Shown here: positions 40,701 through 49,718 of the stretch, in pieces
Layout: each line of letters starts with the position of its first letter
Numbering within the stretch: the stretch's first letter is position 1
Source of the DNA: Cellvibrio sp. OA-2007
GTDB taxonomy: Bacteria > Pseudomonadota > Gammaproteobacteria > Pseudomonadales > Cellvibrionaceae
DNA length: 64,000 bases
NCBI RefSeq assembly: GCF_000953825.1
Contig: NZ_BBUL01000092.1
Coordinates: 1 to 64,000 of the forward strand
Reading direction: 5' to 3'
Notes under the pieces: model-generated
The model's input: the letters and a program-made list of their open reading frames with translations, nothing else
Told to the model about the DNA's origin: nothing
The model's database searches: none
Made by a program: the position numbers and the translations under genes

Positions 40701-41501
40701 GAAATCGTCGGCGAAGCCGCGCGCAATTTGTTTGCCGACGCGCAACAAATGCTGCGTAAATTAATCGACGAAAAACTCATCAAAGCCAACGGCGTTATCG
40801 GTTTTTGGCCTGCCAATTCTGTCAATCACGATGATATTGCGGTGTACGATGCTGCAGGCAATCAAATTAATACCTTACACCACATTCGCCAGCAACATTT
40901 AAAACAAGGCATGGAATCACGCCCGCATTATTCGCTGGCAGATTTTGTTGCTCCAAAAGAAACCGGCAAACAAGATTACATCGGCGGCTTTGCGGTCACT
41001 ACCGGCATAGGCGCCGAAGAACTCGCCAAGCAATATCAAGACGCAGGCGATGACTACAACAGCATCATGGTAAAAGCCCTCGCCGACCGCTTAGCCGAAG
41101 CCTTCGCTGAACACATGCACTTGCGTGTGCGCAAAGAATTCTGGGGCTACGACCGCGAAGAGAATTTATCAAACGAAGATTTAATCAAAGAGCAATACAA
41201 AGGCATCCGCCCCGCGCCCGGCTATCCTGCCTGCCCGGATCACACGGAAAAAACACAGTTATTTAAATTGTTAGACGGCGAAAAAAATACCGGCATCACC
41301 CTCACCGAACATTTCGCCATGCTGCCAACTGCTGCAGTTTCCGGCTGGTACTTCGCCCACCCGGAAGCCACCTATTTCAATACTGGCAAAATTGAAAAAG
41401 ATCAAGTGGAAAGTTTGGCGCAACGTAAGGGAGTGAGTGTGCAGGAAATTGAGCGGTGGTTGAGCCCAGTGTTGGCTTATGAGCCGGGGGCTGCTGAGTA
41501 A
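37779..41501 (+). CDS. metH: Cobalamin-dependent methionine synthase
   Basis: 1240 residues, full length, with all four modules. The homocysteine domain (1 to about 330) has zinc Cys residues in GLNCALGA (near 253) and [10 protein letters not shown] (near 315). The methyl-tetrahydrofolate (pterin) domain (about 360-630) starts [13 protein letters not shown]. The B12 domain (about 660-890) has the cobalt-ligand His in [11 protein letters not shown] (near 765). The reactivation domain (about 910-1240), which binds S-adenosylmethionine, has [12 protein letters not shown]. It transfers the methyl group from 5-methyl-tetrahydrofolate to homocysteine. It stands alone. I see no cobalamin or SAH riboswitch upstream. 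Confidence 0.98.
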   Translation: MTIPAALKARIDSLHNAIKERILILDGGMGTMIQSYKLQEADYRGARFADYHMDIAGNNDLLSITKPEVIRDIQRAYLEAGADILETNTFNSTRISMADYDMEELVYELNFASAKLARDLCDEMTAQNPAKPRFVAGVLGPTSRTCSISPDVNDPSARNVTFDLLVENYVEALGGLVNGGADIILIETIFDTLNAKAAVFAVKKYFDEVGFELPIMISGTITDASGRTLSGQTTEAFYNSLAHARPLSMGLNCALGAKELRQYVQELSRVANCFVSAHPNAGLPNEFGEYDQTAQEMVEIVEEFAASGFLNIIGGCCGTTPAHIKALADVMSKYAPRQIPEIEPACRLSGLEPFNITKDSLFVNVGERCNVTGSARFKRLIVEEDYSTALEVALEQVENGAQIIDINMDEGMLDAEKAMVKFLNLVAGEPDIARVPIMVDSSKWEIIEAGLKCIQGKPIVNSISLKEGEEEFLAKAKLCMRYGAAVVVMAFDETGQADTMARKKEICERSYRTLVDKLNFPPEDIIFDPNIFAVATGIEEHNNYAVDFIEATRWIRQNLPHAGVSGGVSNVSFSFRGNNPVREAIHSVFLYHAIKAGMNMGIVNASQLAVYDDLPQELKDKVEDVILNRNSNGTEALLDIAEKYRGDGSTGEVKEDAEWRSLPIAKRIEHSLVKGISTHIIEDTEEARQHYPRPLDVIEGPLMDGMNVVGDLFGAGKMFLPQVVKSARVMKQSVAYLQPYIEAEKTEASKPNGKILMATVKGDVHDIGKNIVGVVLQCNNFEVVDLGVMVPCDKIIDTAIEQNCDIIGLSGLITPSLDEMVFVGREMERRGINLPLMIGGATTSKAHTAVKIDPVFKLNQVVYVADASRAVGVASTLLSDELRPKFVADLKQEYIEVRERNANRKPRGTVRTYPEAIAKGLKLDWDNYTPPAPAFTGVKVFEDYDLNTLVDFIDWTPFFISWDLAGKFPRILDDEIVGEAARNLFADAQQMLRKLIDEKLIKANGVIGFWPANSVNHDDIAVYDAAGNQINTLHHIRQQHLKQGMESRPHYSLADFVAPKETGKQDYIGGFAVTTGIGAEELAKQYQDAGDDYNSIMVKALADRLAEAFAEHMHLRVRKEFWGYDREENLSNEDLIKEQYKGIRPAPGYPACPDHTEKTQLFKLLDGEKNTGITLTEHFAMLPTAAVSGWYFAHPEATYFNTGKIEKDQVESLAQRKGVSVQEIERWLSPVLAYEPGAAE

Positions 41502-41517
41502 TTTTGGATTTTTGTAG

Positions 41518-41602
41518 GGCGGGTTCGTGAAGCAACCCGCCGTAGATTCAATTAAACGGAAAAAATAATAACCCGTAGGTGGGGCAGCTCGACCCAACCT
41601 AC
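41518..41602. repeat. Two REP-like hairpins downstream of metH
   Basis: GGCGGGTT (41518-41525) pairs with AACCCGCC (41534-41541) over an 8-base loop. GTAGGT (41575-41580) pairs with ACCTAC (41597-41602), with further G-C pairs inside. Neither is followed by a good T run. The form resembles dispersed palindromic elements of gammaproteobacteria. The first could help end metH transcription. Confidence 0.55.
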
Positions 41603-41692
41603 CAAACGATAAATAATTTATTTTTTGCCAATCGATAAGCCGCTGTTGCGGTTCGTTCCTCACCAGCAACCTACCAAACCGTATTTGCCATT

Positions 41693-41711
41693 TATACGCA
41701 GTTAGCGTATA
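41693..41711. promoter_or_regulatory. Palindromic operator upstream of the antitoxin-like gene
   Basis: TATACGC and GCGTATA form a perfect 7-bp inverted repeat with a 5-base spacer (AGTTA), 35 bases before the start of a helix-turn-helix gene. Autoregulating antitoxins usually bind such sites. Confidence 0.7.
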
Positions 41712-41746
41712 TTTTTTGATTGTTCAATTTTTGGCAAGAGATGATT

Positions 41747-42058
41747 ATGGCACGCAATCCATTCGACGAAATTACAGCGGGGCTGCACGCGTTTCGCAAG
41801 AAACGTGCGGGGAAAGTTTCTTTAAAAAAACCGCCGCAAGAAAAAGTAGCGCCACCGGAATTACAAACCGGTGAAATAATTAAACTGCGCGAAAAATTAA
41901 ATGTTTCTCAAGCCGTTTTTGCGCAATACCTGCGCATTAACAAACGCACATTGGAAAATTGGGAACAAGGCCGGGTAAAACCGAACTCACAAGCCGTTAT
42001 GTTAATTAAGCTGGTAGAAAAATATCCCGATACCCTAACCCGTTTGGCAAGTCTTTAA
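41747..42058 (+). CDS. HigA/MqsA-like helix-turn-helix regulator (antitoxin-type)
   Basis: 103 residues from the ATG at 41747, 6 bases after AAGAGA. The N-terminal half is basic and flexible. The C-terminal half is an XRE-type helix-turn-helix (KLREKLNVSQAVFAQYLRINKRTLENWEQGRVKPN, then SQAVMLIKLVEKYP), the form seen in antitoxins of RelE/HigB-type pairs. There is no toxin gene: only about 245 bases separate it from metH, and the next gene downstream does not look like a toxin. It is either an orphan antitoxin or a stand-alone repressor. Confidence 0.78.
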   Translation: MARNPFDEITAGLHAFRKKRAGKVSLKKPPQEKVAPPELQTGEIIKLREKLNVSQAVFAQYLRINKRTLENWEQGRVKPNSQAVMLIKLVEKYPDTLTRLASL

Positions 42059-42068
42059 GGAGGCAGCT

Positions 42069-42290
42069 ATGACCACCCCAGCAAACGAAGACCTTATCCA
42101 AGCATTAAAAATTGCCTTTTGTTATATGCCTAAAGCTATCGAAGTGAATAAGTACGAATACGGGGATAGATACCAAACCGTGCTTGACCATATTCAAACC
42201 GTGCGCGAGGTTTTACTGATGAATGAGGTAGATCCAGAAGAAGTCCATGGTGAAATTAATCCTGACACCACACCGAATTCCTCGTATTAA
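42069..42290 (+). CDS. Small conserved-looking protein of unknown function
   Basis: 73 residues with a strong GGAGG site 6 bases before the ATG, starting 10 bases after the antitoxin-like gene, so the two are one operon. It is acidic and helical (NEDLIQALKIAFCYMPKAIE, then YQTVLDHIQTVREVLLMNEVD), with no export signal or known motif. It has none of the RelE/HigB toxin features. Confidence 0.7.
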   Translation: MTTPANEDLIQALKIAFCYMPKAIEVNKYEYGDRYQTVLDHIQTVREVLLMNEVDPEEVHGEINPDTTPNSSY

Positions 42291-42356
42291 TCAGCAGGGC
42301 GATTTGACGCTCACACAGGGTATAATCCACCTATCACTTTTTGGATTGCCCTCCCC

Positions 42357-43103
42357 ATGTCTGCCACCGCGCTCTACACCGACTTATCCAGCTATTACGA
42401 TTTAATGTGTGCTGATATTAATTATCGCGAACAGAGTGACTATGTGCGCAGATTGCACCAGTTGTTTGGCAACCAAGGGACAGATTATTTGGATTTAGCC
42501 TGCGGTACCGGGCCGCATATTCGCCACTTTATCGATTTTGGCTTTACCGCCAATGGCGTAGACCTCAATCAACCCATGCTGGATATAGCACAGCTGCGTT
42601 GCCCCGAAGCGCAATTTACTCAGCAGGACATGTGCGAGCTTAAAACAGCCAGCCAGTTAGATTTAATCAGTTGTTTTTTGTATTCCATTCACTACAACCA
42701 AAGTATTGCCACACTCACCAAGTGCATCGCCAATATCCATGCCGCACTCAAGCCCGGCGGCATTTTTTGTTTTAATGCGGTCGATAAAAACACCATTGAT
42801 AATCGCGCGGGCATCAAGCGCAATCTGCAGCAAGATAACAGCGATTTTTGCTTTCAATCCAATTGGTATTATTGCGGAACCGGCGAGCAACAAGAATTAC
42901 AGTTGAGCATCCAAAAAACCAATAATGGCGTAACAGAATACTGGCGCGACCAGCACACCATGGTTGCGCTGAGCTTCCAACAGCTGCAAGAGCTACTTGA
43001 GCCCTATTTTGAAGTGTATGTGTTGGCACACGATTATGAAAAAATAATGCCTTGGCAAAACGGCTCAGGTAATGCGTTTTTTGTGGGCATAAAACGTGGA
43101 TAA
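42357..43103 (+). CDS. SAM-dependent class I methyltransferase
   Basis: 248 residues. Motif I is DYLDLACGTGPHIRHF near residue 43, with the acidic end of strand 2 in GVDLNQPMLD. Motif II/III positions follow in LDLISCFLYSIHY and LKPGGIFCFN. The enzyme is cytoplasmic; the substrate is not evident. It overlaps the sulfotransferase-like gene by 8 bases, so the two are translationally coupled. Confidence 0.88.
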   Translation: MSATALYTDLSSYYDLMCADINYREQSDYVRRLHQLFGNQGTDYLDLACGTGPHIRHFIDFGFTANGVDLNQPMLDIAQLRCPEAQFTQQDMCELKTASQLDLISCFLYSIHYNQSIATLTKCIANIHAALKPGGIFCFNAVDKNTIDNRAGIKRNLQQDNSDFCFQSNWYYCGTGEQQELQLSIQKTNNGVTEYWRDQHTMVALSFQQLQELLEPYFEVYVLAHDYEKIMPWQNGSGNAFFVGIKRG

Positions 43104-43725
43104 ACTTTTCATCATCGGCCTGCCCCGCACCGGCACCACTAGCATTAGTGTGGCACTATTGGATTACGGCTTTAAGGTGGCGCACACGGCTTATACCAAA
43201 CGCGCATTTGAATTGGCGGATGTAATTTCCGATGCACCCTGTTTTGCCGATTATCAAGAGCTGGACGCGCTATTCCCCAATGCTAAGTTTGTGTATTTGA
43301 GCCGAGCATTGGACGCGTGGGTGCCCTCTATGCAAATGTTATTGAATAAGATGCTGCCGGAGTTAACCCCCAAAACAGGCTACCTCAACCCAGTACTCAA
43401 ACGCTGCATGAATGAAACCTTTATGCCGCTCAGCACCGCAGAGCCGCTTAGCCGCGAACATTTGGAGCAGTGTTATCTCACGCATCAGCAAGCAGTGCTA
43501 AGCTATTTTTCAAAGCGGAATAATTTGTTAAAAATTGATATCAGCCAAACGGGCAGTCTGAAACAATTGCTGGAATTTTTAGGTATTGATGCTCAACATG
43601 CAGGAGAATTTCCGCACTTAAATATCGGCAAACAGGTTGATAACTGGAAAACGTTCAAACACCCCAATAAAGTGAACTCGCTCAGTGCGGGCAAAGAACA
43701 TCGGAAATTTTTTGATTATCAATAA
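43096..43725 (+). CDS. Sulfotransferase-like protein
   Basis: 209 residues starting at a GTG inside the end of the methyltransferase gene. The N-terminus MDKLFIIGLPRTGTTSISVAL holds a PAPS 5'-phosphate-binding loop. The segment AKFVYLSRALDAWVPSM is in the position of the 3'-phosphate-binding Arg/Ser motif. It is like the small single-domain sulfotransferases that modify small molecules or lipids. The coupling to a methyltransferase suggests both act on the same product. This is inference. Confidence 0.78.
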   Translation: MDKLFIIGLPRTGTTSISVALLDYGFKVAHTAYTKRAFELADVISDAPCFADYQELDALFPNAKFVYLSRALDAWVPSMQMLLNKMLPELTPKTGYLNPVLKRCMNETFMPLSTAEPLSREHLEQCYLTHQQAVLSYFSKRNNLLKIDISQTGSLKQLLEFLGIDAQHAGEFPHLNIGKQVDNWKTFKHPNKVNSLSAGKEHRKFFDYQ

Positions 43726-43765
43726 AGCCCCATCGCTAATAGTAACTATTAAGGAGATGCACGCT

Positions 43766-44122
43766 ATGACCATTCTGACCAATATCCTGATCGCGCTTAT
43801 CGCTCTGCTCCATGTGTATATTTTGGTACTGGAAATGTTTCTCTGGGAAAAACCCGCGGGTTTGCGTGCGTTTCGCAACACTCCGGAAAAAGCCGCAGCA
43901 ACTAAAGTACTCGCCGCTAATCAAGGTTTGTACAATGGTTTTTTAGCCGCAGGCTTAGTATGGGGGTTATGGCTGGGCGCTGCAGGCACATCGATTAAGA
44001 TTTTCTTTTTAGTGTGTGTTGCGCTTGCCGGTATTTATGGCGCAGCGACTGCCGCACGCAAAATTGTATATATACAGACACTTCCGGCCGCCATTGCGCT
44101 GGCTTTCATCCTGCTGGTTTAA
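43766..44122 (+). CDS. DUF1304-family membrane protein
   Basis: 118 residues from the ATG at 43766, with AAGGAGA about 9 bases upstream. Four hydrophobic helices make up nearly all of it (LTNILIALIALLHVYILVLEM; GLYNGFLAAGLVWGLWLG; FFLVCVALAGIYGAATA; LPAAIALAFILLV). The EMFLWEKPAGLRAF segment after helix 1 is typical of DUF1304. No biochemical role is known for the family. Confidence 0.85.
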   Translation: MTILTNILIALIALLHVYILVLEMFLWEKPAGLRAFRNTPEKAAATKVLAANQGLYNGFLAAGLVWGLWLGAAGTSIKIFFLVCVALAGIYGAATAARKIVYIQTLPAAIALAFILLV

Positions 44123-44242
44123 ACTCGTTATCACGCTCAAATTTATTGACGCACACGGCATGTGGCATAAAATTACTGCTGACTGCGCCGGTGCCTATTA
44201 CTCTCCGGCGTGTTTATCCAATCTGATAAGGTGATCCAGCAT

Positions 44243-44455
44243 ATGCAATTACAACAAAAACTAGGCTTCGGATTTATTCTCTTTGGTGTTGTCTTGATTA
44301 TCGGGATGTATTTTGTAGCCAATGGCGGAGGGTTTTTATTTTCGGCGTTAATTGGTTTGATGGCGGTTTTCTTTGGCGCATTTCAGTTGATGATAAGCGC
44401 TGATATGAACGCAAAACCCGCCACCAAAAGCAAAGCTAAAAAAAGCCACAAATAG
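44243..44455 (+). CDS. Small two-helix membrane protein
   Basis: 70 residues from the ATG at 44243, 8 bases after AAGGTGA. Two adjacent helices (GFGFILFGVVLIIGMYFVA and LFSALIGLMAVFFGAFQLMI) are followed by a basic tail (KPATKSKAKKSHK) that would stay in the cytoplasm. I do not recognise the family. Confidence 0.7.
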   Translation: MQLQQKLGFGFILFGVVLIIGMYFVANGGGFLFSALIGLMAVFFGAFQLMISADMNAKPATKSKAKKSHK

Positions 44456-44507
44456 CGTCTGGCTGCATGGATTGCCACTTATCCCACGCAATCCATGCCC
44501 TCCCTGG

Positions 44508-45977
44508 TTATTCTTTTGCCATCGCGACCTGATTGCGCCCTAAATGTTTCGCGGTATAGAGCGCTTGGTCGGCACGTTTAATCCAATCACCTGCAACTTC
44601 ATTAGGTAGCAACTCAGCTACCCCCAAACTAATACTGAGCGGCTCTGTTACTCCAAAGTTTGCTGTACATATTGCCTGGCGCAATTTCTCTGCAACATTA
44701 GCAGCCGCGGTAAGGTTAATTTGCGGCAGAAGAATCAAAAACTCCTCGCCCCCCCAGCGCCCCAACAAATCAGATTGCCGCAGGTTTTTACTCAGAATAT
44801 CGCTAACTTGGCGCAATACCTTATCGCCCATTGGGTGGCCGTAATTGTCATTCACCGCTTTAAAATGATCCAGATCCAGCAAAATCAACGCGGTAGATTG
44901 TTGGTAGCGCTGCGCCCGCTCTAGCTCATCTTGGACTAAGGATTCCATATGGCGGCGATTAAATAACTGGGTCAAGGAATCAGTTATCACCAAAATATTG
45001 GCAGCGGCGAGCGCATCCTGCAATGCTTGGGTACGCTCATCTACCCGTGCCTCCAAATGACTTTGATAGTCGAGGTTGTCATCTAACACTATGCCCATCA
45101 ATAACATGGGCGTTCCCAGTGCGAGCACAATCAGCGACCAGCGACTAAACGCCTCAATGCCAGCGCCAAAATTCAGCGGATCAAGTCCGAGTATTACCAA
45201 TAACGCCGCACTACCGCCCGCGACGGCAACAGCAAGCGCAGCACCAACAAAACGCAAACGAATAATAATAAAAGCTACTAGCGGGAATAATAATGCCGCT
45301 AGCGATGGCTCAATCCGAGCCAACAAGAGTGGAATTGGAATCGCCAATGCGCTGAAAAAAAGTGGGTAGCTGATGATGGCGGTAGCGTCTCGCCGCAACG
45401 CCAGCCACAGTGGAACCAGTAAAAATAACCCCTGCATATCTGAGAGTGCCATCATCGTAAACCGCGTTAAAAGCTCATCGATATGAATAAGCCCAACAGC
45501 CAAATGCAATAGCGCAATGCCAGCAATACTCACCGACACCGCCACAATAATGGCGACTAAAAAACGCTGTAAACCAATACGACTAAAGCGCGGCTCCCGA
45601 TCCAGGCGCCACAAGCGCCAAGCGAGAAAACTTTGCAATGTATCGAATAAGGGGCTGAAAAAAATCAACGCTGCCGTACCGGCCACACCATTGTCAGGTA
45701 AATGCTGCAACGCATAAGGCGTATTGATTAACAGCGATGCGCACCACACAACAGGGATGGCAACACGGCCTAAGAGGCAAAACATAATCAAGCCGACCCC
45801 TGAGGCCAACCAAACCTGAGCGAAAAAGGTACCGGGAAAAGCAGCGTAATGAATCCCTAAATGGCCGAGCGCTGCATATACCAGTATGAGTAAAAGCGCC
45901 TGCGACCAAGGGAATAGCGCTTGGGCAGACGCCGTAGTTGATCGAAACAAACACACCTCCACACCCAGCAAGTCCAT
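44508..45977 (-). CDS. MASE1-GGDEF diguanylate cyclase
   Basis: 489 residues. The N-terminal ~300 residues form a MASE1-type sensor with about eight helices (LILVYAALGHLGIHYAAF, WLASGVGLIMFCLLGRVAIPVVW). A short coiled coil (near 305-330) leads to the GGDEF domain. The active site reads GGEEF at about residues 409-413, and an inhibitory I-site RQSD lies five residues before it, so the enzyme should make c-di-GMP and be product-inhibited. A TTG at 45950 has a better ribosome site (GGAGG) than the ATG at 45977, so the first nine residues are uncertain. It is convergent with the small gene to its left. Confidence 0.93.
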   Translation of the reverse strand: MDLLGVEVCLFRSTTASAQALFPWSQALLLILVYAALGHLGIHYAAFPGTFFAQVWLASGVGLIMFCLLGRVAIPVVWCASLLINTPYALQHLPDNGVAGTAALIFFSPLFDTLQSFLAWRLWRLDREPRFSRIGLQRFLVAIIVAVSVSIAGIALLHLAVGLIHIDELLTRFTMMALSDMQGLFLLVPLWLALRRDATAIISYPLFFSALAIPIPLLLARIEPSLAALLFPLVAFIIIRLRFVGAALAVAVAGGSAALLVILGLDPLNFGAGIEAFSRWSLIVLALGTPMLLMGIVLDDNLDYQSHLEARVDERTQALQDALAAANILVITDSLTQLFNRRHMESLVQDELERAQRYQQSTALILLDLDHFKAVNDNYGHPMGDKVLRQVSDILSKNLRQSDLLGRWGGEEFLILLPQINLTAAANVAEKLRQAICTANFGVTEPLSISLGVAELLPNEVAGDWIKRADQALYTAKHLGRNQVAMAKE

Positions 45978-46115
45978 TGAGTATAGTAATGATTGTCGCT
46001 TAAACCATTATTGATCGAGAGATATACCCGACTTTTTCGACATCACTCTGCAACAATTAACCGTTAACCTGAGCTTCTCATTAGCACGCCCAGCAGAAGG
46101 CCTATCAGGTTCACT

Positions 46116-47273
46116 ATGAATTCAGCGTTGCAGCAACTATCCAGCATAGGCCATAAACTCGACGGCACACTCCAACGCTATAAATCCGTTCTCTATCCAC
46201 AGCGATATCTGCAATATCGCCGCTGGCTGAAACAGCAGCGGCAGGATCTCCCCCAGAACCAACCGTTGGTGGTGTTTGATTTTCGCGATACTCGCATCGA
46301 CGGCCCCCAGGGCAGGCGCTTTTATTGTCTATTTATTTTTTTTGTTCGCGCCGGGTTTTATCCGGTATTGCGTGATAATTATTTTGCACTAAGCAATATT
46401 CAGGAAAAGTACAAACAGCTCTGTCTGCGAGAACATTTTTCTGTACTCCAACACGAGCGTGATTTACCGCAAGACTATTTACTAGTCAGCGATAAGTGGT
46501 ATTCAAGCCTCGCGCGCAATGCGAAAAAAATCATTACGGTCAACTACCAACCGGATTATCAGGCAGGCGATGCATGTTTTCCTATGCCGTTTCCAATGTT
46601 CCCGCCGATTTATGCGGCGCAGCAGGATTTACAGCTGGAGACTTATCGCCAACAGCAGCGCCACTGGACGGTGTTTTTTGGTGGCGATGCCGAGCGCGGT
46701 AAATACAATAAAAAATCGATCCGGAAAATTTATGCCAAATTAAGCCGCGCCCAATTATTGCAAAGCATCGAGAAAATACTGCGACCAGAATGCATTATCG
46801 AATTACAAAATGAGGGGATGCTGCAAAACGCAAAAGAAAAACACCATACCGGACTAGTAGTTATGAACACCCGGCAATGCAAGGTCGCAGCGGAGGACTG
46901 GTTGAGCACTATCGCCCGCGCTCGCTTCTTTTTAGCCTGCCCCGGGGTGCGCTACCCTATGTCGCACAATAGTATTGAAGCAATGGCGGTGGGCAGCATC
47001 CCCATCACCCAGTATCCGGAAATGTTTTTTCCACCACTGGAAGATGGAAAAAATTGCCTGACCTTTTCCAATGAGACGGAATTACAAACCGTTATTGTTA
47101 AAGCGATGGCAATGGATGAGAGTGCTGTTGGCGCCTTGGCACAAGCAGCCGCTAGCTATTACGACCAGTATTTAGCGCCCACCGCCAGCATCCAACACTT
47201 GCTTAACCATCGGCCAAAGCGGATTAGTTTGCGCATACTGCCATTCTTAAAAGCCGGTGGCGGGTTCGCATAA
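46116..47273 (+). CDS. Putative glycosyltransferase (exostosin-like)
   Basis: 385 residues, no signal peptide. The C-terminal third has the form of a nucleotide-sugar-binding domain: STIARARFFLACPGVRYPMSHNSIEAMAVGSIPITQYPEMF, with the Glu of the typical E-x7-E region and GSIPI as in GT47/exostosin-like and GT-B enzymes. The basic N-terminal region is not recognised. It lies alone between a cyclase (divergent) and an HD-GYP gene. The sugar and acceptor are unknown. Confidence 0.65.
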   Translation: MNSALQQLSSIGHKLDGTLQRYKSVLYPQRYLQYRRWLKQQRQDLPQNQPLVVFDFRDTRIDGPQGRRFYCLFIFFVRAGFYPVLRDNYFALSNIQEKYKQLCLREHFSVLQHERDLPQDYLLVSDKWYSSLARNAKKIITVNYQPDYQAGDACFPMPFPMFPPIYAAQQDLQLETYRQQQRHWTVFFGGDAERGKYNKKSIRKIYAKLSRAQLLQSIEKILRPECIIELQNEGMLQNAKEKHHTGLVVMNTRQCKVAAEDWLSTIARARFFLACPGVRYPMSHNSIEAMAVGSIPITQYPEMFFPPLEDGKNCLTFSNETELQTVIVKAMAMDESAVGALAQAAASYYDQYLAPTASIQHLLNHRPKRISLRILPFLKAGGGFA

Positions 47274-47414
47274 AGCAGACTATCCAAAATAATAATTTAC
47301 CCGCAATGTCTGGCGCCTCCCTCTTCCTGATCTATTCTTACAGAAGCCCCTAATCCTGCACTCTTGGCACACCTTATATGTGCCATCTGCAGCTCTATTC
47401 AGTTGGACTCCTGT

Positions 47415-48734
47415 ATGGCCGATAGTCAACAAAATCACTATTGTCTCAACCTTATAGAAGTAAATAAAAAGCAGCCCGTTGCCACCAATCAAAAAATTTA
47501 CAACCAGCAGGGAGTATTGTTGTTGGCTGAGGGTGCCAGCCTCGATGAAAACCGCTCGCAAATTCTGCTACAGCACAAACTACACAAACCTCTGGAGCAT
47601 TGTGTAGGCATTGCCAACAGTATGGATGCCCAACAACTGTTTGCTTATTTGAATAAGTTCGCCAAAAATTTGCCCGGCCTTTATGCTGTAACTAACAATG
47701 AGGGGTATCAAAAAACCCTGCGTTTAGCCTGCCTGTTTTATGAGAAATTTCCGCTCTTACAACAAAACCTGACTGTACTGGCCTTGCGCGCCAAGCATAT
47801 TTACCATCAAGGCCTGTTCAGCGCATTGGCCGGAATTGCCATTGCACGCAAACTCAATCTGAGCCTGCCAGATATTCACGCCACTTTTATTGCCGGGTTA
47901 TTTCACGATGTGGGCTTTTTATATCTGGCTCCCGAACTACGGGAAAAAAGCCATGGTTTCAGTGCCGAAGAATGGAAAGCTTTGCAAGTACACCCGCTCA
48001 TCGCCCAGCGTTTTTTAGATATGGTGCCAGGGCTACCTAAAGAAATCGGCATTGCGATTATCGATCATCACGAACGCATTGATGGTACCGGTTATCCCCG
48101 TCATGTCTTTGGCGATAAAATTTCCAAGGTCAGCCAAATTATCGCGGCGACAGATCATATTATTTTTAATCATAGTCGCTACGCAGATTATGGTGTACAC
48201 GCACATAGTATGCTGCTCGCCGCATTAAAGCTCAGCGACAATATTTATTTTGAATCGGTATACAATGCGGCAACGATTTTATTTAAAGAGGCACCGCCCC
48301 CTACTGAAACACTTGTGCAATTACCCTCAATTGATTTATTGCTTACCCGGCAAAAAAAATTGCGCAGTCAATTTGAAATAGCGAAAGAGCTCGCACAGCA
48401 ACTTTTTGCCAGCAGCAAAAACCCACTAGTGCGCTCAGTCGCCGCAGTTATGGGCAGGCTCGCCATTTCTGTAGTACGCAGCGGTATTTTACAGCCCGAG
48501 CAAGAAGATTGGCTGGTCAATATCAGCCCCGGCCACAATAATTCTGAAAGCTGGTCGCTGGTTGAAATCAGCGTGATGCAAGATCAGATTTACGATCAAT
48601 TAGTACACCTTAAAAACCTGATGGAACGTATCATTGAAAGCACTGCGCGGGAGGATGACACACAATTTAATCACCTTACCAATACACTCAATAAGATCGA
48701 TCTGCACGAGACCGCACTCGTCTCGCCAGGTTAA
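47415..48734 (+). CDS. HD-GYP domain protein (probable c-di-GMP phosphodiesterase)
   Basis: 439 residues from the ATG at 47415. The N-terminal ~140 residues have no clear motif. The HD-GYP domain (about 150-290) carries the metal His-Asp in AGLFHDVGFLYL and the signature HHERIDGTGYPRHVFG, with the later ISKVSQIIAATD. The C-terminal ~120 residues are helical. HD-GYP enzymes hydrolyse c-di-GMP to pGpG or GMP. With the MASE1-GGDEF gene nearby, the locus holds one maker and one breaker of the same messenger. Confidence 0.9.
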   Translation: MADSQQNHYCLNLIEVNKKQPVATNQKIYNQQGVLLLAEGASLDENRSQILLQHKLHKPLEHCVGIANSMDAQQLFAYLNKFAKNLPGLYAVTNNEGYQKTLRLACLFYEKFPLLQQNLTVLALRAKHIYHQGLFSALAGIAIARKLNLSLPDIHATFIAGLFHDVGFLYLAPELREKSHGFSAEEWKALQVHPLIAQRFLDMVPGLPKEIGIAIIDHHERIDGTGYPRHVFGDKISKVSQIIAATDHIIFNHSRYADYGVHAHSMLLAALKLSDNIYFESVYNAATILFKEAPPPTETLVQLPSIDLLLTRQKKLRSQFEIAKELAQQLFASSKNPLVRSVAAVMGRLAISVVRSGILQPEQEDWLVNISPGHNNSESWSLVEISVMQDQIYDQLVHLKNLMERIIESTAREDDTQFNHLTNTLNKIDLHETALVSPG

Positions 48735-48776
48735 AAACCTTTATACTGGCGTTTTTCCAGTTATAGAGGTACTCCC

Positions 48777-49064
48777 GTGAATTACGATGCCCGCACCAAC
48801 ACTTCAGAGGCCGAGCGCACTGCCTTTGTTCAATGGCTCACCGAACAAACCGTCGCCGAATTACAAGCCGCACGCGACAACGAAAGCGCAATCCACACCG
48901 CAGTGAAAAATTACGTCAAACATGCGCTGGATGCCCATCTCCCCTTTGAAGAAATCGAAGAACTACTCGGTATCAATGAACCCTGCATTATGGATTTGGC
49001 GGAATTGTCAGAGTCCGATGAAGAAGCCGTTGTCGATGCGTTTGAAGACCTGTGTAATGCCTGA
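48777..49064 (+). CDS. Small acidic protein of unknown function
   Basis: 95 residues starting at GTG (48777), with AGAGG about 7 bases before. It is very acidic and helical, ending EELLGINEPCIMDLAELSESDEEAVVDAFEDLCNA. It overlaps the next gene by 8 bases. No known motif is seen. Confidence 0.7.
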   Translation: MNYDARTNTSEAERTAFVQWLTEQTVAELQAARDNESAIHTAVKNYVKHALDAHLPFEEIEELLGINEPCIMDLAELSESDEEAVVDAFEDLCNA

Positions 49065-49284
49065 TGCAGTCCCACCGCTAGCGCACCGCCAATGCCCCCT
49101 GTGCGGTCAACCCAATCATTGTACTCCCGCAAATACCGGCAGTTTTGCCGGTTCCTGCTGGTGTAAAACACAACCATTTCCACCCGAATTACTGGCTCAG
49201 CTTGCTCCCGAACAACGCAACAACAGCTGTATCTGCCAAGCCTGTGTCAATCACTTTCACAACCAACAATCACACTCACTATGA
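49057..49284 (+). CDS. Cysteine-rich CWC-family protein
   Basis: 75 residues from the ATG at 49057, which overlaps the gene before by 8 bases. Cysteines form two pairs, CPLCGQPNHC and SCWCKTQ, with a further CICQAC near the end. The CWC motif (Cys-Trp-Cys) gives the family its name. The Cys spacing suggests a zinc site. Function unknown. It ends in an ATGA overlap with the following gene, so the three small genes are coupled. Confidence 0.82.
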   Translation: MPDAVPPLAHRQCPLCGQPNHCTPANTGSFAGSCWCKTQPFPPELLAQLAPEQRNNSCICQACVNHFHNQQSHSL

Positions 49285-49718
49285 CGATGAATCACTGGCA
49301 AACCCAAAACTCCGCACAAGGCGTTCTCTATATATTTACGCCTGCAGCGCAGATGTCGTTAAAAGACGCGCTGGAAACCTGCGCCGCAAAAGCCATTAGC
49401 CTATTAGATGAAAACATTCAGGACGAGTCGCTCTATTTATTATTTGAATGGAATACCACACGCGCCGACCTGACTATTGTGGTTACCGATGGCCGCAAAC
49501 AACAGGATGCCGACATTAAGGTCTGCACCCATTTTGTACAACTGCAACAAGAGCTGCAGTCATTACCGGAAAATGAACAACAAGAAAAAATCTCCGCCAC
49601 CAACGAGTTGGTGAAATTCTTATTAAGTGATTACCTCGCCAGTTGCAGTACATTTTTCCGCTACTCACTGGTTGCCATATTTCATTCAAGCACGCGCGAC
49701 AACAGCCAATTACTATGA
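49281..49718 (+). CDS. Hypothetical protein coupled to the CWC gene
   Basis: 145 residues; its ATG shares ATGA with the CWC stop. The fold looks alpha/beta (SLYLLFEWNTTRADLTIVVTDGRKQQDADIKVCTHFVQLQQELQ). No signal peptide or known motif is visible. It is followed by a long A/T-rich gap. Confidence 0.65.
   Translation: MTMNHWQTQNSAQGVLYIFTPAAQMSLKDALETCAAKAISLLDENIQDESLYLLFEWNTTRADLTIVVTDGRKQQDADIKVCTHFVQLQQELQSLPENEQQEKISATNELVKFLLSDYLASCSTFFRYSLVAIFHSSTRDNSQLL

Noticed and set aside
41502-41746. A toxin gene upstream of the antitoxin-like regulator
   Set aside because: The gap is only about 245 bases and is filled with hairpins and the operator; no toxin-sized frame fits.
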